A stretch of 64,000 bases of DNA from Xanthoparmelia taractica. Its lineage: Eukaryota > Ascomycota > Lecanoromycetes > Lecanorales > Parmeliaceae. Both the position numbers and the translations under genes were made by a program. Every line of letters begins with the position of its first letter. The first letter of the stretch is position 1. The notes beneath the pieces are model-generated. The model saw only the letters and a list, made by a program, of their open reading frames with translations. It made no database searches and was not told the origin of the DNA. Below are positions 32,073 through 43,101 of the stretch, in pieces. The DNA lies in assembly GCA_033085395.1 (NCBI GenBank), contig JANQBS010000185.1:1-64000 (forward strand), read 5' to 3'.

Positions 32073-35000
32073 ATGCCTACGCCGAGCAAAGATCTATGGG
32101 CATCCGCCTTAGAAGACTTGACCGAAATCGACCGCCAACAGCTCAATTTCTACAATAGCCAAGATGAACTAACCATCCTTTCCGACCTCCAGGTACTCAC
32201 AGAACGCGCCAAAGAGCAATGCATCAAGGAAAGATGGCGGTTCAGTAGGCCTGGTCGCAATGGCGAGACCATTGTTTTGCGGGATATCTTTACGAAGATG
32301 GTAGTTTGGATCGAAAGGTTCAAGCAAGTTGGAGATACTGTCGTGCAATATGATCCTGGACACGCTGCACTTCCCTGGGCTGGTGTACGCTTCATCTTAC
32401 AGGTTGCTATTGGTGATATTGTCAAATTCGACTTTGTCGTCGAAGGTGCCGAGTCCATCGCCCGGATGCTGGGGCGCTATGCGATCTTCGAGGAAATCTA
32501 CCTACATCGTACATCAAAGGCTTCAATGGAGCTTGAAAATGCACTCGTTCGATTATATTCCACAATACTAATGTATCAATCGAAAGCCAAACGCTTCTTC
32601 GATCAGAGCTCGTCTAAACGCATACTCCGGAGTGCCTTCGTCACAAAAGACGAGTTTGGAGGTCTGGCTAGAAAGATGGACCTTGAGCAGTCCCACGTGG
32701 ATCATTGCGCCGCCACCTTGCGTGCAGAGAATCAAAACAACATCAACGACTCTCTGGAGGCACTCTCAATCACCCAACGCGAGAAGCACGCAAGGCTCAT
32801 ACATCTTCTCCATAGCATAGATGGACCTATACTTCGAATGAATAGCCAGCTCAATGATATTGAAGACAATTTGGACAAATCTAAGCGCTACGAGATCCTA
32901 CGGTGGCTCTCCGCACAACCTTACATAGAACATCATGAGCAGATCTCGAAGAAGGCTCTTGCTGGTACAGGCAAATGGCTGCTCGAGGATCTAACCTACG
33001 CAAAGTGGCACAGAGGAAGCACATCGTCCCTTCTTTGGCTTCACGGCAAAGTCGGCGCGGGGAAAAGCACACTTGTTTCCATTGTAATCAAAGACGCAAT
33101 GGGAAGGTCTGAGGCAGGACAAAGTCCACCACCAGTCTATTTCTATTGCTCGCGGGATCCCGCTGAACCCCAACGGTCCGATCCAGCTGCCATACTTTCC
33201 AGCATCGTCAGACAGCTTTCGTGCGCGGAGCCTGGACTTCCCCTTCTGCCTCCAGTCATCGAGAAGTACGAGAAGAAAGGTCAAGGATTTAGCTCTCAAG
33301 GTCTTCAAATTGAAGAGAGTTGTGAACTCATAACGAAACTCATTGAACACTATCCCGTGACGACCATTGTCATAGATGCACTTGACGAATGCAACCCCGA
33401 AAAACGGGAGATGCTTTTGGACGCGATCGAAAGTCTGCTGCAGAACTCCTCGCTTGGGCTACTAAAAGTGTTCCTATCCAGTCGCGACGATCAGGATATC
33501 GCTTGCACGCTTCGGGAGTATCCAAATCTTGACCTCGTCTCCAGCAGAAACTCAGCAGACATCGAGGCCTTTGTTAGGGAAGAAACCCACAGGTTGGTCA
33601 AGAAGCAACGCTTGTTGCGTAATAGCCACGCCAAAGAGGCACTAAAAACTCTGATCATTGATCAAGTTAGCAGAGGTGCCGATGGCATGTTCAGATGGGC
33701 GGGCCTACAATTGGAACTACTTTGTACGCTGAAGCTAGATCAAGATATCAAAGCAAAATTAGGGCGAATTCCACCCAAACTGGAGCAGCTATACCAGGAG
33801 ATATACGAGAAGAACCTGCTAGAGTACGCAAGCGAAGTCGGTCAGTCCATTATCAAGAACATTATGAAATGGTTGCTCTGTGCGCAGAGGCCGATGAAAT
33901 CTTCGGAGTTCTGTACTGCGGTAGTATTGAATACTGCTCCCACGGAAGAGCTCACAAAGGAACATGTCCTCGACCTTTGTCATAACTTTGTTGTATTCGA
34001 CGACAGCTTGGATGTATTCAGATTTGCTCATCTTTCGGTGCGAGAATTCCTCGAGAAGCAACACGAATATATGGCACATTCGTGTCATCTCTTGGCAGCC
34101 GAGACCTGTTTGTTGCAACTCATCGGTTTGTCAAATTGTTCAGCTGCAAAGGCTTTCCTGCAAGATCATTACATCCTTGAGCTTCGTGGTAAAGCTGCAT
34201 CTACCGCGGAACTGCTTGGAGGTTTCCATACCTACGCTACGATGTTCTGGGCTAGACATTGCCAATTGGTCGGAGAGGAAGGGAGGACAAGCAATCCTCG
34301 TTTCGAGCGAATCTTTCGTTTCTTCCTTTCTGATGCGTCTGATGATCTTTCGCCGTTGAAGATATGGATACAATCTGGTCAGCGTAGTGGATCACGTGAT
34401 CATATTTTATTCTATTATCTAAAGCGCGTTAGCGATTACGAGCCTGGAGACAGGGTATATCTTGTTGCATGTGCTTACGCGTTCTGCGAGATTATCCGCG
34501 TGTGTATGAACGAAAACCCTCCGGAAGATTGGGTCGCAGGCTGCTCTTTAGCGATTAATTATAAAGAGGACGAGGCGCTCAAAACGATTCTGGGTAATCG
34601 TAGTGGGGATGAAATTCCAATGGATCTGGTGAACGATGTGGCAGCCGAGATGGACCCTGACACTCTGGAATGGGTGCTCCGCAAGCGCAAAGTTGATGTC
34701 GCAACGGTAGTGGACGAGATAACTAATAAAAACCAGAATGCTTATTATGACCCAAAAGTAGTGGAGTCAGTACTGGTCGGGCACAAACTTGCAAAGGTGT
34801 CAGGGGCTGCTCTCGAGGTCGCTGCAGCATTCTGTTCCGCAAGCGCATTTGAAACACTACTGCTTCAATGTGAGGATAACGCAATCTCGTGGGACTCACT
34901 ACTTGAGCAGGCCAGAGTGTGGGGTAATTGGGAGGTCATGAGACTGCTTTTAGATAAAAAGCATTTCAAAAGTACCCCTGATATGATGCAAGCAATCGCA

Positions 35001-36935
35001 AATGTTGGCGATGAGAAGGCCATGCGATTGCTGCTTGACCGAGAGGATGCTGGTGAGATAACGAGTGACGTCATCCAGGCCAGTTGTTCGAACGAGAATG
35101 AGAAGGTTTTGGGTCTATTGCTCGATCGGGGTGCTTCTGACCAAATATCGGACGAATCTATAACCGAAGCGATGAAGAATTCCAATGAAAGGATATTGAG
35201 CTTGTTGCTGAAAAGCGGTTACCCGATGTCGCAGACCTTTGTGAATTATGCAGCCGCCTACGGCTACGCTTCACATTTGCGGCTGCTACTTGATAATGGT
35301 AGTCTGATTACTGGCTCAGTATTGAGGTGTGCTGCTCGAAATAAAGGTGATGGAACAAATGTGATGAGCTTGCTCTTAGCCGAAGCTAAAGATTGCATGA
35401 TCACGGAGGAAATGACTGACATGATGAAAATCGCGGCAACACGCAATCGCCCAGATGTCATGAGGTTGTTGCTAGAAAGGGCAGGGAATACTCCAATCAC
35501 AGAAGACGTGCTGGTGAGCGCAACATATTCAGACCAGAGAGACGAGTTGATCAAAATGCTCTCGATAAGAGATTGGGAAATGACAGAGGAGGTGCTGGAA
35601 GCAATGATGAGATATCTGGCATCAGAGGAAGCATTGCAGCTTGTACTGGACCGACTGGAAGATCTGGAGATTACAGATAAGATCCTGGTAGCAGCGGCGG
35701 GCAACCCTTCGTTCGGCGATCAATTAGTGCGACGGCTATTGGACCGGGTGGTTCTCTTCGACGCTGTAGATCCCCTGTTGGTAGAAGCTGCAGGAAATGA
35801 AAACTTTGGCCTGAACGTGGTTCTACTAGTAAAGCGACGATTTGGCGATATCAACGTCACTCAAAAGGCTACGGAGAGAGCTGCTCAGGCAGGATCGGTG
35901 CGGACGATGACATTTCTTTTAGATCATATGTCCGCTCCGATCACAGAAGCTGTTGTAGTGGAAGCATTGATGAGCCGTAGACTTGAGATAGTACGGCTCG
36001 TGTTCGATAGAGCGAACGAACTCCATGTCACGAGGAAAATGATTCACACGGCGGCCCGACACTGTTACACCGATCTCTTATCTCTCATTTGGGAAAGAGC
36101 CTCAAGAGCCGAGACGGATGAAGATGTTACAAGGGACTTGGCTCAGGCAGCAATAGAGAATCGTCTGTGGGCCACAGAGAACGTGAAATTCCTCCTCGAT
36201 AAAGTAGAGAATATTGTCATTGGTCCGGAGGCCCTGATCAGTATAGCAAGGACGGACCAACAGTCACTACTCAACTTGCTGATTGATTATGGGATAAATT
36301 TGCAAATCACCTGGGAAGTGCTACAAGCAGCCGCAGAGAGTATGAGAAGCGACGGCTCTTTGATGACGTTTCTGCTGGAACGGGGCGACAAGGTCGAGCT
36401 GACCAACGAGATTTTCCAGGCGGCGGCCGGTTCCGGAAACCAAAGTGTCCTCCAAGTGCTTTCGAAATACTGTGGTCTGGCAGAAGTATCCAACAAGTGG
36501 CTCGAGCTTGTTCGGCTACGCGACGCCGTAGACCCCATTTATCATGAACCTGAGATTTATTCCCATTCGGTCATGGGAAATACCGACTCCAAAGTTGCTG
36601 TAGTGACCGAGTTACTAGGCCGAGGTGTCGAGCCAGACGTCCCAGATGGTGACGGTCGTACGCCCTTATTTCACGCAGCAGTGAGGGGCAACATTTTGAC
36701 GGTTCAAGCACTTCTGTCTGCCGGTGCGAATCCCAATTCGACGGACGGACAAGGAATGACGCCATTACACTACGCTGCTACTAGTGGGCGTTACCACATT
36801 GTGGAGATCCTGTTGGATCTGGGAGTTTCGACTCATCTTGAGGATGAGAAGGGCCGCACTCCGGCGTCCCTAGCAAAAGGTAAAGGACACGTGAGGGTGT
36901 TCAGACTGCTGGAACGGAGGAGACAACCCCAGTGA
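32073..36935 (+). CDS. NLR-like STAND protein: N-terminal domain, NACHT, diverged ankyrin-like repeats, ankyrins (1,620 aa)
   Basis: A single exon. The start is the first in-frame ATG (MPTPSKDLWASALEDL). Residues about 1-230 form the N-terminal domain common in front of fungal NACHT proteins (YDPGHAALPWAGVRFILQ; DUF7708/NACHT_N-like). The NACHT follows, with Walker A LHGKVGAGKST at about 323-333 and Walker B TIVIDALDECNP at about 431-442. A winged-helix-like part ends FRFAHLSVREFLE. From about residue 905 to 1490 there are some 17 repeats of about 28-35 residues with the pattern (I/V)T-ee-v-aAa-n-v(M/L)-LLLdr. Three canonical ankyrin repeats close the protein (DGRTPLFHAAVRGN, GMTPLHYAATSGR). 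Such proteins act in heterokaryon incompatibility and self/non-self or symbiont sensing in fungi; the ligand here is unknown. The frame is intact over 4.9 kb despite lying 1.2 kb from RIPed DNA. Confidence 0.9.
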   Translation: MPTPSKDLWASALEDLTEIDRQQLNFYNSQDELTILSDLQVLTERAKEQCIKERWRFSRPGRNGETIVLRDIFTKMVVWIERFKQVGDTVVQYDPGHAALPWAGVRFILQVAIGDIVKFDFVVEGAESIARMLGRYAIFEEIYLHRTSKASMELENALVRLYSTILMYQSKAKRFFDQSSSKRILRSAFVTKDEFGGLARKMDLEQSHVDHCAATLRAENQNNINDSLEALSITQREKHARLIHLLHSIDGPILRMNSQLNDIEDNLDKSKRYEILRWLSAQPYIEHHEQISKKALAGTGKWLLEDLTYAKWHRGSTSSLLWLHGKVGAGKSTLVSIVIKDAMGRSEAGQSPPPVYFYCSRDPAEPQRSDPAAILSSIVRQLSCAEPGLPLLPPVIEKYEKKGQGFSSQGLQIEESCELITKLIEHYPVTTIVIDALDECNPEKREMLLDAIESLLQNSSLGLLKVFLSSRDDQDIACTLREYPNLDLVSSRNSADIEAFVREETHRLVKKQRLLRNSHAKEALKTLIIDQVSRGADGMFRWAGLQLELLCTLKLDQDIKAKLGRIPPKLEQLYQEIYEKNLLEYASEVGQSIIKNIMKWLLCAQRPMKSSEFCTAVVLNTAPTEELTKEHVLDLCHNFVVFDDSLDVFRFAHLSVREFLEKQHEYMAHSCHLLAAETCLLQLIGLSNCSAAKAFLQDHYILELRGKAASTAELLGGFHTYATMFWARHCQLVGEEGRTSNPRFERIFRFFLSDASDDLSPLKIWIQSGQRSGSRDHILFYYLKRVSDYEPGDRVYLVACAYAFCEIIRVCMNENPPEDWVAGCSLAINYKEDEALKTILGNRSGDEIPMDLVNDVAAEMDPDTLEWVLRKRKVDVATVVDEITNKNQNAYYDPKVVESVLVGHKLAKVSGAALEVAAAFCSASAFETLLLQCEDNAISWDSLLEQARVWGNWEVMRLLLDKKHFKSTPDMMQAIANVGDEKAMRLLLDREDAGEITSDVIQASCSNENEKVLGLLLDRGASDQISDESITEAMKNSNERILSLLLKSGYPMSQTFVNYAAAYGYASHLRLLLDNGSLITGSVLRCAARNKGDGTNVMSLLLAEAKDCMITEEMTDMMKIAATRNRPDVMRLLLERAGNTPITEDVLVSATYSDQRDELIKMLSIRDWEMTEEVLEAMMRYLASEEALQLVLDRLEDLEITDKILVAAAGNPSFGDQLVRRLLDRVVLFDAVDPLLVEAAGNENFGLNVVLLVKRRFGDINVTQKATERAAQAGSVRTMTFLLDHMSAPITEAVVVEALMSRRLEIVRLVFDRANELHVTRKMIHTAARHCYTDLLSLIWERASRAETDEDVTRDLAQAAIENRLWATENVKFLLDKVENIVIGPEALISIARTDQQSLLNLLIDYGINLQITWEVLQAAAESMRSDGSLMTFLLERGDKVELTNEIFQAAAGSGNQSVLQVLSKYCGLAEVSNKWLELVRLRDAVDPIYHEPEIYSHSVMGNTDSKVAVVTELLGRGVEPDVPDGDGRTPLFHAAVRGNILTVQALLSAGANPNSTDGQGMTPLHYAATSGRYHIVEILLDLGVSTHLEDEKGRTPASLAKGKGHVRVFRLLERRRQPQ

Positions 36936-37655
36936 TCACAATCTTTATAGGTTCCAGAATCCACCAGCATCTCCATATTACGAGAGACACTTCGGGGAAG
37001 GCCCGCCTTTGAAACCCATCCTCTTAGACCACCGAATCCCTCAAAGGCCGTTACCAGACATGCAATATGTCAGGAAAGTGGCAGTCGAAGCTGTCAAGTG
37101 TCAACTAGAGCAGCATCGGCAAGGGAAATTATGCCATCCATCTTTCACTACACTTTCTACTATTTTTCTATCATGTATGACAGATCTTCACGGGTTGATG
37201 CCCATCATCGATGTCAAAACGAAGGTTTGCAGCGCTTCAAGATGTCGCTTCGCCAAGGGTAGCACCTTGGAGAATATCTGATGATTCGGTTCACTCCATT
37301 GAGCGTTATATTGCGAAGACTACCTCCTCATCAATGCCGATCTTATCGACAAATCAAGGATCTGTACTACCTTCAAATTTTTCTCTTTAGACACCTTACC
37401 CGCCGAACCTTTCTATCTTGAGCAGATTTTGCTTAACATCACTACGTCGTTTATGACCGAGTTCAGTTCCTATTGGGAATAGATTTGCAACGAAATCTCT
37501 TCACTAAAGCTTAGCTTGTCGATGTATGATAACCTTTACGGCTCTAACCGTTACTCCTTCATTTCAATGATGTAAGTCGCACTGGCTGTCGGAGTCTCTC
37601 AATATAACACACCGAACCTTCCCTCCACCGACATGGCGCCCCCCTCTCCCCAACC
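36936..37655. other. intergenic region downstream of the NLR-like gene
   Basis: About 720 bp. A plus-strand stretch reads as protein-like in places (a 90-codon frame at 37009-37281 and another around 37330-37480), but no family or splice pattern joins them. It may be the remains of a gene. Confidence 0.4.
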
Positions 37656-38177
37656 TCAAACCACACCCACCCCCCTCTCCGCCACCCCCACAACAATCGC
37701 CTGCATCGCCCCCGTCTCCCCCACCGACGTCCTCCCCCCCAACGCCGGCAACCCCCCCTGCCCCAAACACCTCCTCAACAACCCCCCCGGCCCCCCCAAC
37801 ACCTCCCCAATCCCCCCCCACGTCACCCTCACCGTCTCCATCTCATCCATAACATCGAGAATGATTTTGCACGTGCCGAATGCCTGCGCGAGCGGCAGGC
37901 GGACGTCGGCGGTGCGCCCGCGGCCGAACGTGAGGGGCGTGGTGATGGGTTTTCCGTTGAGGAGCTGGGTCAGGGCCGTGCGGCAGTCTGGGGGGTAGGC
38001 GGTGTGGAGGGTGGGGGCGCCGGGGTGGTGGGGTTGGATGAAGCAGTGGGATCGCGTTGTTAGGGTTGTGGAGGGGGTGGTGAGGCTGAGGGTTGGAGGG
38101 AGGGAGAGGGCTTGGAGGGGTGTTGAGAGGGCTGGTAGGACGAGGGATAGGCAGAGGAAGATGGCGGTGAGGGCCAT
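37656..38177 (-). CDS. small secreted four-cysteine protein (173 aa)
   Basis: The start was placed at the ATG at 38177, because it opens a textbook signal peptide (MALTAIFLCLSLVLPALSTP); the longer upstream frame is polar. The mature part has four cysteines (RSHCFIQ, PPDCRTAL, FGTCKIIL, LLRRCLG), fitting two disulphides. It has a conserved-looking core GKPITTPLTFGRGRTADV, then VTWGGIGEVL and a Gly-rich end LPALGGRTSVGETGAMQAIVVGV. I know this as a hypothetical secreted family of Pezizomycotina but can give no biochemical role; an extracellular or effector-like function is possible. The coding strand is extremely G-rich towards the 3' end, producing poly-C runs on the plus strand at 37620-37820. 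Confidence 0.75.
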   Translation of the reverse strand: MALTAIFLCLSLVLPALSTPLQALSLPPTLSLTTPSTTLTTRSHCFIQPHHPGAPTLHTAYPPDCRTALTQLLNGKPITTPLTFGRGRTADVRLPLAQAFGTCKIILDVMDEMETVRVTWGGIGEVLGGPGGLLRRCLGQGGLPALGGRTSVGETGAMQAIVVGVAERGVGVV

Positions 38178-39490
38178 GGCGTCTTGTGGAGCATCAATGC
38201 TGAGTATGGAGACGGGGATTGGGGGGACGTAAGGAGTCTTGATGGCGGAGATTGCGCCTGTGTGGTCAGTGGTAACGCTGCGCTTTTGTGGTTTCAACCT
38301 AAGTTACTGATGATTATACCCGATTTTGCGCTTCGAAGCGCACGCGGCGTATTCGTTGCAAATTTGTAGTTGCACGATATATCTCTGTAGCGTTTAGCCG
38401 CAGGGATGCTCCATTCAGACCGTGGTGAGTCCCTCGTATCCAGTACTGTCCTCGAGATGGATGGAGATGATGTTGCAAGAACTCGAGCGCCATCACTGCA
38501 TGCTCAGCCCAACAGCCTCCCACGAGAACTCGTCCTGTAACCAACACCCAAAACAGAAGCCTTGGCTTCAGGTACTGTTACCTGCTGCTCAGCAAGCCGC
38601 CCGAAAGGTGATTGATTATCCGCCAAGCGATGCACCACCACCTCCCGTCCCTGATGACGTTTGCGCTGGGTAAGGAGGATGCAGACGAAAGGGACCTGGT
38701 GGTTGTATCGAGAGATCCACCAGAACCACCGTGTCCCAGAGCTTCAAGCACCGACGCGTTCGATGAGCGTAGGACCGCCTTGAGAAAAATGCCACTGATG
38801 CGTTCAAAGCGAGATCGTGGACTGGAATCACAGCAGGACTCGCATGTATTTTCGAATGCGCAACGGTGCTGTGCGAAAACAAAGAATTACACTTACCACG
38901 AACAAATGTTTAGAGTTATGGAGACTCAACAAAACAAACAACGCTGAACACTTTGCAGGGTGACGAGAGATAGAACAGCAAATTTTTTTGCATGAATTGA
39001 GCGGAGCGGTAGAAATACGGGTTCGAAGGCATCTTCCACCCAGCTTTGTCGTAGACTCTCTGCTTTTGAAATATCGGCAGGTGGTACAGATTCGATATCC
39101 GGCTCCCCTAGAGCCTTCCGGTAGAAGAAAGCGTAGAAGCATCTGCTGGTTGGAAATATCTTCGGATAGCGTTTAATCAAGCAATTATTCTTGAGGATAT
39201 GCGGTCACGCAATGCACGCTCAATCAAGGAGTCATATACATGCCGATCGTTGAGATTCTCTGCAGAAGGTAGAGATGGGTATCATTGAGGGGATTAGCTC
39301 TATGCTGGCTGTTAAAGATCACCAAAAGTAGTCTAGGCAAGAGACGATCGTCCCAGTGCCTTGCATGACACGATACATATCATTATCTCGGACAAACCTA
39401 TCAGCTCAGCGTTGGCGTAATATTTCTATTCAAAGATATTAGCGGGTAGTCCTCATAGACTATGAAATTACATAGATCTGTGAAGCGCGG
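38178..39490. other. intergenic region without supported gene
   Basis: About 1.3 kb. Several frames of 60-110 codons on both strands overlap each other, with no family likeness or splice support. Nothing else was seen. Confidence 0.4.
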
Positions 39491-40558
39491 TCACATACCG
39501 GTCAGGAACTCTTCAAAACTCAACGTGATATACCCATCCCTATCATCATCGTACCGCTTGAATACGTCCGTCATCCTCTTCAGGACTATACAGCTTTGCA
39601 CAAACAAATCGAAGCTCATGCGATCCTCGCCGCTTTTGTCATAAGTCGTATATAGTAGGTTAACAAAGGCGGAGGAAAGCCGGTAGCCAAAGGCAACCAA
39701 TGCTTTCGAGTACTCATCGAAAGATATGTAACCGCTTTGGTCCTCATCAAATCGATCGAAGAGAGCGCGCCAGGCAGCGAGGAAACCCCAGAGGCCGCTG
39801 CCGACCTGTCAGCTCTGCACGTGTGGACGACTTCAGAGGAGCGGAATGTACCAGAACTCCTCAAAGTTTATGCTCCCGTCTTTATCCGCATCAAACATCC
39901 GTATCATCATCTTGACCGTATGTGGATCGAAACTTGTGAAATCCCCATTGACCAGCGCCTTGCCCAGCTCCCTCTCCGTCAACCGGCCTCTCCCCGCTCC
40001 GTCGACGGCTTTGAAAAGCGGGAAAAGGGATGCATCGGCGCTGCTGCTGGGCGGGGCCGGTGTCCCAGGTGGTCGGGATGGAGGTGGTGGACGCCCATGG
40101 TGAGCTTGTGGTGGAGGACCGAACCCGTAATTTTGGGGTGGGGGCGATGATACAGCGTTTAGGTTGAATTGGGTCTTATTGTAAGAATTGTATGGAGAGA
40201 GGCGAGGCGCAAATTGCGTTGGGGGTTGCTGGGCTGGTTTAGGAATTGGTGGAGGAGGTTTGACTTGGTATTGGGGTTGCGATTGAGGAGGATTGTAGGT
40301 TTGGGGAGTCGAGTTTGAGTAGGGACGTGGGGATGGTGGATGGGGAGGGTCTGCTTGGTTGTGTTGCTGCAGGGAGGATATCAATTGGGCTGCCTGGACT
40401 TGAGTCAGCTTCGGCGCGAGGAGCTTGGGAAAGCAAGTTATACTTGTTCTGGTTCTGCATGTCTAATATTGAAGGTTTCAACACGGGGAATTGTGAGATT
40501 GGGGAGTCGGGACTCACGCAGGAAGCGCATCTGGATTGTAGCCGCTGTTGTAGGCCAT
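39491..40558 (-). CDS. PEF1: penta-EF-hand calcium-binding protein, peflin/ALG-2 type (316 aa)
   Basis: Three exons: 40518-40558, 39852-40454 and 39491-39797, totalling 951 bp with matching phases. The last junction restores INFEEFCGLWGFLAAWRALFDRFD, a hallmark of the family, so the acceptor after GTCGGCAG is well fixed. The N-terminal 170 residues are Pro/Gln-rich (YKNQ-type low complexity), as in peflin and yeast Pef1. Then come five EF-hand motifs, with loops FDADKDGSINFEEF, FDEDQSGYISFDEY and YDDDRDGYITLSFEEF being good calcium binders. Pef1 binds calcium and zinc and takes part in polar growth and ER-to-Golgi adaptor functions. Length and order are normal for fungi. Confidence 0.92.
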
Positions 40559-41063
40559 CATAAAGGATTGTAGGTCATGCACCAGTCTCTGTCAAGAACC
40601 TATATCGTAGTGACTCGGGAAATCTAGAGCGAGGAGAAGTCGCGGCCTCCCACTGCGCCTCTGTGGCGCATCTGTGCGCCTTTCCCCACGATGACTTCAA
40701 CATTCATCTTCTGGCATGAGAAACTTTGGACCACAATTTTCACAGACTCATGCTGAGAATCTACAATGCTGTAGCTGGGAAATCTTGTTGATTCTGGTAT
40801 CATGCCACTTTAGGTATATATGTACTCAGCATCCATGTTAATGCATTTCTTATCTCACGTCACTGCCTTCACCACTCCGCATGACTGTATCCCTTCATTT
40901 TTCAGAGCGCCAAACTTTTCTCATCCCTGTTTGTTCCACAGCAGCACCTCGACATCATTTTCCAATCAATCGCTAGGTATGACAAGCCGTAAAAGGCACA
41001 CTGGACATGTTGAGGACCTCATTGTGGGACAGGCAAAGGTGTGTCTGGTCGACTATCCATGAA
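40559..41063. promoter_or_regulatory. intergenic region between tandem minus-strand genes
   Basis: Upstream of PEF1 and downstream of LEU4. No gene was supported; it probably carries the PEF1 promoter. Confidence 0.4.
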
Positions 41064-43101
41064 CTATCCAAAACCCGCCATCAGCTTATCGCAATGACCA
41101 TTCGAGCTGTAGGGGAACGGAGTACTTACTGAGGAAGCTGCAGATAGCAAGGCGTTCAAACTAGCCTGGACCACATCCTCGTGGATACCCACACCCCAGA
41201 CCCGTTCCTTACTGCCAGCTGCCGTGCACTCAATGTATGTGGCTGCCTGGACATTCTTATTTTTACCAATGGCATGTTCACTGTAATTTGCAACATCGAG
41301 ATCGATTCCAAGCATGTGCAAGGCATTCGCTAGAGAAGAAAGCGCTCCATTGCCGAGGCCCGTGATCTTGTGCTCCTTTCGGTCCCAATCCACAACACCT
41401 TCGAACCTCCTCATCGAATTCTGCGTGTTATGACTGCGGCCTCCTTCCGGAATGAAGGGTTCCGAGCGTTCAGGTGCAATAGTGTAATCGACAAGAGTGA
41501 ACCGAGGGGCGCCTTTAAGATGGTAAGTATCTTGGAAAAGCGTTTGAATTTCCTTAGGCAACAACTCTCGCCCAACGGCGTCGGCTCTCTGTTGAACGAC
41601 TTTCGAAAAGGCAATTTGGAGACCACGGGGAAGGTCGAGCTCTAGGTGTCTCTGGATGATCCATGCAACACCGCCTTTCCCACTTTGCGAGTTGACACGG
41701 ATCACCGCTTCGTATGTACGTCCAATATCTTGAGGGTCGAGAGGGAGGTACGGTATCAGCCATGGATCTTCGTCTTTGAGCCCATTCCGCGCTTGGAAAC
41801 CTTTTTTAATGGCGTCCTGATGTGATCCACTGAATGCGCATTGCACGAGCGATCCGCCATACGGAGCACGTGGGTTGATTGGTATGTTGTTGCTCTCTTC
41901 AACGACATCAATAACTGAGTTGATATCGGAGAAATCAACCTTCGGATGGATTCCTTGAGAGTACAGATTCAAGGCTAGAGTTACAAGATCCACATTTCCT
42001 GTCCTTTCGCCATTACCAAAAAGAGTTCCTTCCACTCGATCTGCGCCAGCCATCTGTCCTAGCTCGGAAGCTGCAACAGCACAGCCACGGTCGTTATGCG
42101 CATGTAGCGACACGCTGATCTTGTTTCGGTCTGTTATATGTCGGCAAAAGTACTCGATCTGGTCTGCGTAGACGTTTGGAGTGGACATTTCGACGGTAGC
42201 TGGAAGATTGAAGATAATAGGATTAGATTCAGAAGGCTCCCATGCGGCTTTAACAGCTTCGCAAATCTTTACTACAAAATCGAGATTTGAATCAGAAAAG
42301 GTTTCCGGGGAAAACTCATATTGCCAGTGAGTTTTGGAAGATGGGTTGTCTTTGGTTATCGAACGTGCGTATTTGGTGCACGCAACAGCCAACGCGATTC
42401 CATCCTCCTCGGAATGATTCAGGACAATCTGTTGAAAACACGGCGACGTAGCAAGATAAAGATGGAGAATGGCGGTTCGAGCTCCCTCGACAGATTCGAC
42501 AGTTCGTTTTATTAGATCTTCCCGGCCTTGTCTCGGATTGAGTTAAACATGTCAATCTTTCACCATTGGGACGAATAGAACAACTCACAAGGACTGAGGA
42601 CTTGTAGAGCCACATCATGCGGCACGACATTGGGGGTTTCTACCAGGCGCCGTGTGAAATCATAGTCTGTTTCTGAAGCTGATGGGAACGATACTTCGAT
42701 TTCCTTGCTACCGCCCTTCATATGAGCTCGGAAACAGGCGAACCGAATTTTTACATACTAGCCAAGTTCCACTAGCATCTTGAAATATCTCCATTTCTGG
42801 TCTGAACCCTACACCATCATTTTCAGCATTTTCTCTTTAGGCCATTATACTATGCTCATTTGGGTAGAGTGCTAATACTGTGCATACGTACCATAGGGTC
42901 GACCAAAGATTGGTTTCCATCTCTGAGATCTGTAGCAAGCCAACGGGGGGGCCTATCGAGAGTTTTGGAGGGCCATTGACGATCCGGTAGGTCGACAGGC
43001 TTGAAAAGTCGGTACTTGGTCGATGGATCTTTGAGCCTTGAGAAAGCAGGACAATCAGAGAAGTGGAAAACCGGATCAATGGTTCAGACTCACATAGGCA
43101 T
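41064..43101 (-). CDS. LEU4: 2-isopropylmalate synthase (594 aa)
   Basis: Five exons: 43094-43101, 42892-43036, 42759-42808, 42589-42707 and 41064-42526, summing to 1,785 bp with all phases consistent. It catalyses the first committed step of leucine synthesis, acetyl-CoA plus 2-ketoisovalerate to 2-isopropylmalate. Motifs seen are WLATDLRDGNQSL (catalytic and metal Asp42), VELGYKEIEVSFPS, SLHAHNDRGCAVA (metal HxH) and GNGERTGNVDL. The C-terminal LeuA regulatory domain for leucine feedback includes the GLGNGALSSLANAL segment. The first exon is only eight coding bases (ATGCCTAT), ending in phase 2. The product starts MPMLKDPSTKYR with no mitochondrial presequence, so this is either the cytosolic form or an upstream exon supplies a targeting peptide. 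Confidence 0.93.

Noticed and set aside
41078..41127. Possible extra intron near the LEU4 3' end (GTAAGT..CCTACAG)
   Set aside because: Only 23 bp long, too short for a fungal intron; reading through gives a normal-length protein.
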